Positions 6,764 through 7,766 of a stretch of 7,766 nucleotides of DNA are shown here, one piece after another (position 1 is the stretch's first letter; each line of letters begins with the position of its first letter). Source of the stretch: Lentisphaeria bacterium (GTDB taxonomy: Bacteria; Verrucomicrobiota; Lentisphaeria; Oligosphaerales; Oligosphaeraceae); contig JAQVUB010000103.1 in the NCBI GenBank assembly GCA_028699735.1, positions 1-7,766 on the forward strand. Reading direction: 5' to 3'. Both the position numbers and the translations under genes were made by a program. The notes beneath the pieces were generated by a model. That model did not search any database and was not told the DNA's origin. It was given only the letters and a program-made list of their open reading frames with translations.

Positions 6764-6902
6764 GGAATGCACTGAATTTCCAGGATGAACAGAAGTGGGT
6801 GCAGTTCCCAAGTAGGTAGACCCCGTCCAAAAAGGGAAAGTGGCGCAAGCGGCCCGCTTGCGATGACAAAAACTCGACCAGATCTTAAAATAATCAAGGA
6901 AT
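6758..6902 (+). repeat. 11-bp direct repeats flanking repeat copy B
   Basis: AATCAAGGAAT occurs at 6758-6768 and again at 6892-6902. Both are followed by a similar AC/AT-TGAAT tail, so similarity extends over about 20 bp. Copy B of the palindromic repeat lies between them. They could be a target-site duplication, a duplicated regulatory segment, or an outer module of the repeat. Confidence 0.5.
6797..6862 (+). repeat. Dispersed repeat copy B (plus orientation)
   Basis: The modules in order are GGGTGCAGTTCCCAA, TAGGT, GACCCCGTCCAAAAAGGG and AAAGTGGCGCAAGCGG. It is a shorter version of A2, with A1-like sequence in its middle. The right end is a perfect 9-bp inverted repeat, CGCAAGCGG (6844-6852) and CCGCTTGCG (6854-6862), around one base. 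A reverse-strand GGTCGAG lies just beyond, at about 6872-6878. Confidence 0.7.
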
Positions 6903-6965
6903 ATCATTGAATCATGGGAAAAAACATTCCTCCTCCGTTCAAAATGAAATGGGGAGAGACCATCA

Positions 6966-7040
6966 CAACCGGGCCGGTTGCGCCACTTTTGCCCCCGAAC
7001 CCTTTTTGGACACCCTCGACCTATTTTTGGGAACAGTAGC
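6966..7040 (-). repeat. Dispersed repeat copy C (minus orientation)
   Basis: Read on the minus strand this gives TACTGTTCCCAAAAATAGG, GTCGAGGG, CCAAAAAGGGTTCGGGGG and CAAAAGTGGCGCAACCGG. It matches A2 (571-642) closely. Its palindromic core is CAACCGG (6966-6972) and CCGGTTG (6974-6980) around one base. It points toward copy B, so the two copies have their palindromic cores facing each other about 100 bp apart. Confidence 0.75.
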
Positions 7041-7166
7041 CAATTTCATGGAGAGTACGACGCATGCTCGCAGTCAACGCCGCTTCCAAGAAATTTTTTC
7101 GGGTCGTTTCGTTTTTTCGTTGTTCAAAAAGAATCTTAATTCTGCGTAATTCTTGCGGATGCGGTA

Positions 7167-7193
7167 TTGCAGATTTGTTGTTTTTGGTATACG
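7167..7193 (+). promoter_or_regulatory. Possible extended -10 promoter for bamA
   Basis: TTGCAG (7167-7172) is followed after a short 15-bp spacer by TATACG (7188-7193), which has an upstream TG (7185-7186) in the extended -10 position. It lies about 70 bp before the bamA start. The short spacer makes this weak; bamA could instead be read from another site in the T-rich stretch. Confidence 0.3.
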
Positions 7194-7260
7194 TTATCTT
7201 TTTTACAGCAATGTTTTCATTACAGTCTTGTTATTTTGTTTTGCCAACAGGGAGATGAAA

Positions 7261-7766
7261 ATGGTTAAAGCCACGCTATTTGGGAAAGTGCGCATCGTTT
7301 TCGGGATGTTGATGCTATGTTTATTCTGCCGTTTGAATGCAGCACCCGTCGGTCAGATTACCGTGGAGGTTACCCGGGGCAAGGTTTTGCTGGAGGCTCT
7401 CGAACAACTGGTGTTTTCAACGATTCAGACCAGGAAAGGGGCGGAATTTTCGCCGGCGACTCTGACTTCGGATATTGCTGTTTTGTACAAGACTGGAAGT
7501 TTCAGTGATATTCAGACCAGTTCGACGACGGCTGCGGATGGCTCGATTAAGTTGCTGTTTGTGGTTACCCCGAAAAAAACAGTAACGGAGCTGGCGGTGG
7601 AGGGAAACAGTGCTTACAAGAGCAAGTCTCTTTTGCGTGTGTTGAAGCATCCGGTCAATGTTCCAGTTGATGATGCGAAGCTGGCTGCTGACCGTATGGC
7701 ATTGATGGAGAAGTATCGCGGCGGCGGATATTATGGGACGACGGTCACCACGCGTTTGAAGGATCA
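7261..7766 (+). CDS. bamA: BamA-family outer-membrane protein assembly factor, N-terminal part
   Basis: 168 codons are visible and the frame runs off the right edge. BamA (Omp85/YaeT) is the outer-membrane barrel that inserts beta-barrel proteins, with periplasmic POTRA domains at its N-terminus. A signal peptide is seen: basic start, hydrophobic IVFGMLMLCLF, and likely cleavage after NAA near residue 28. The first POTRA-like unit spans about 31-105, including FSPATLTSDIAVLYKTGSFSDI. A second begins near 106 with TVTELAVEGNSAYKSKSLL and continues through PVDDAKLAADRMALMEKYRGGGYYGTTV. The EGN and (K/R)GGYY patterns are classic for this family. I chose the ATG at 7261 because GGGAG lies 6 nt upstream; an in-frame ATG at 7255 is too close to that site. 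The barrel is outside the window, so a TamA or other Omp85 relative is possible but less likely. It is transcribed away from the carotenoid operon. Confidence 0.85.
   Translation, partial: MVKATLFGKVRIVFGMLMLCLFCRLNAAPVGQITVEVTRGKVLLEALEQLVFSTIQTRKGAEFSPATLTSDIAVLYKTGSFSDIQTSSTTAADGSIKLLFVVTPKKTVTELAVEGNSAYKSKSLLRVLKHPVNVPVDDAKLAADRMALMEKYRGGGYYGTTVTTRLKD

Larger units (their letters stand above)
6668..7260. other. 593-bp divergent intergenic region
   Basis: This region separates the minus-strand carotenoid operon from plus-strand bamA. It holds the operon promoter, an 11-bp direct repeat, two opposed copies of the dispersed palindromic repeat (B and C) and a T-rich stretch leading to bamA with a possible extended -10. 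Short open frames here, such as one from 6907 to 7149 on +, run through the repeat and resemble no protein I know. I see no RNA gene. Confidence 0.6.

Noticed and set aside
6008..6775. 255-residue plus-strand open frame
   Set aside because: It lies mostly antisense to the desaturase gene, whose motifs are unambiguous, and its own translation shows no recognisable domain. It also runs into the promoter region.
6907..7149. 80-residue plus-strand open frame upstream of bamA
   Set aside because: It starts between repeat copies B and C and runs through copy C, with no recognisable domain; probably chance.
7317..7508. 63-residue plus-strand open frame
   Set aside because: Out-of-frame within the bamA coding sequence, which has a signal peptide and POTRA motifs in its own frame.

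Overview
The window reads as a chromosomal stretch of a Gram-negative (diderm) bacterium. It has a BamA-type outer-membrane assembly gene and an MEP-pathway isoprenoid gene, and its base composition looks moderately GC-rich by eye. I cannot fix the phylum from sequence alone. A PVC-group or deltaproteobacterial-type host would fit this gene mix, but that is a guess.

Layout from left to right: (1) the 3' part of an HD-domain phosphohydrolase gene on + (2-475); (2) a repeat-filled gap (476-686) between convergent genes, containing a 28-bp-stem hairpin with A and T tracts on both sides that looks like a bidirectional terminator; (3) a five-gene block, all on -, transcribed right to left from a recognisable promoter near 6736-6763: a CrtN/CrtI-type carotenoid desaturase (5180-6667), ispH (4210-5166), a CrtP/CrtNb-type diapocarotenoid terminal oxidase (2712-4229), an AldH-type carotenoid-aldehyde dehydrogenase (1180-2586) and a short Cys-rich DUF116 protein (687-1145); (4) a 593-bp intergenic region (6668-7260) with two more copies of the repeat in opposite orientation; (5) the 5' part of bamA on +, cut by the right edge.

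The block on the minus strand reads as a C30 (staphyloxanthin-like) carotenoid pathway. IspH supplies the IPP/DMAPP building blocks, the CrtN-like enzyme desaturates the C30 backbone, the CrtP-like enzyme oxidises a terminal methyl to the aldehyde, and AldH oxidises the aldehyde to a carboxylic acid. No C30 synthase (CrtM or HpnCDE), glycosyltransferase or acyltransferase is in view, so those steps must lie elsewhere. The tight spacing (13-bp gap, then 20-bp overlap) makes ispH a full member of the operon. The trailing DUF116 protein has no known role and is the main functional unknown.

The other notable signal is a family of short dispersed palindromic repeats. There is one bipartite copy at the left and an inverted pair at the right. 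They share modules reading GTTCCCAA, TAGGT, CCAAAAAGGG and GTGGCGCAA, and each copy is centred on a GC-rich palindrome.
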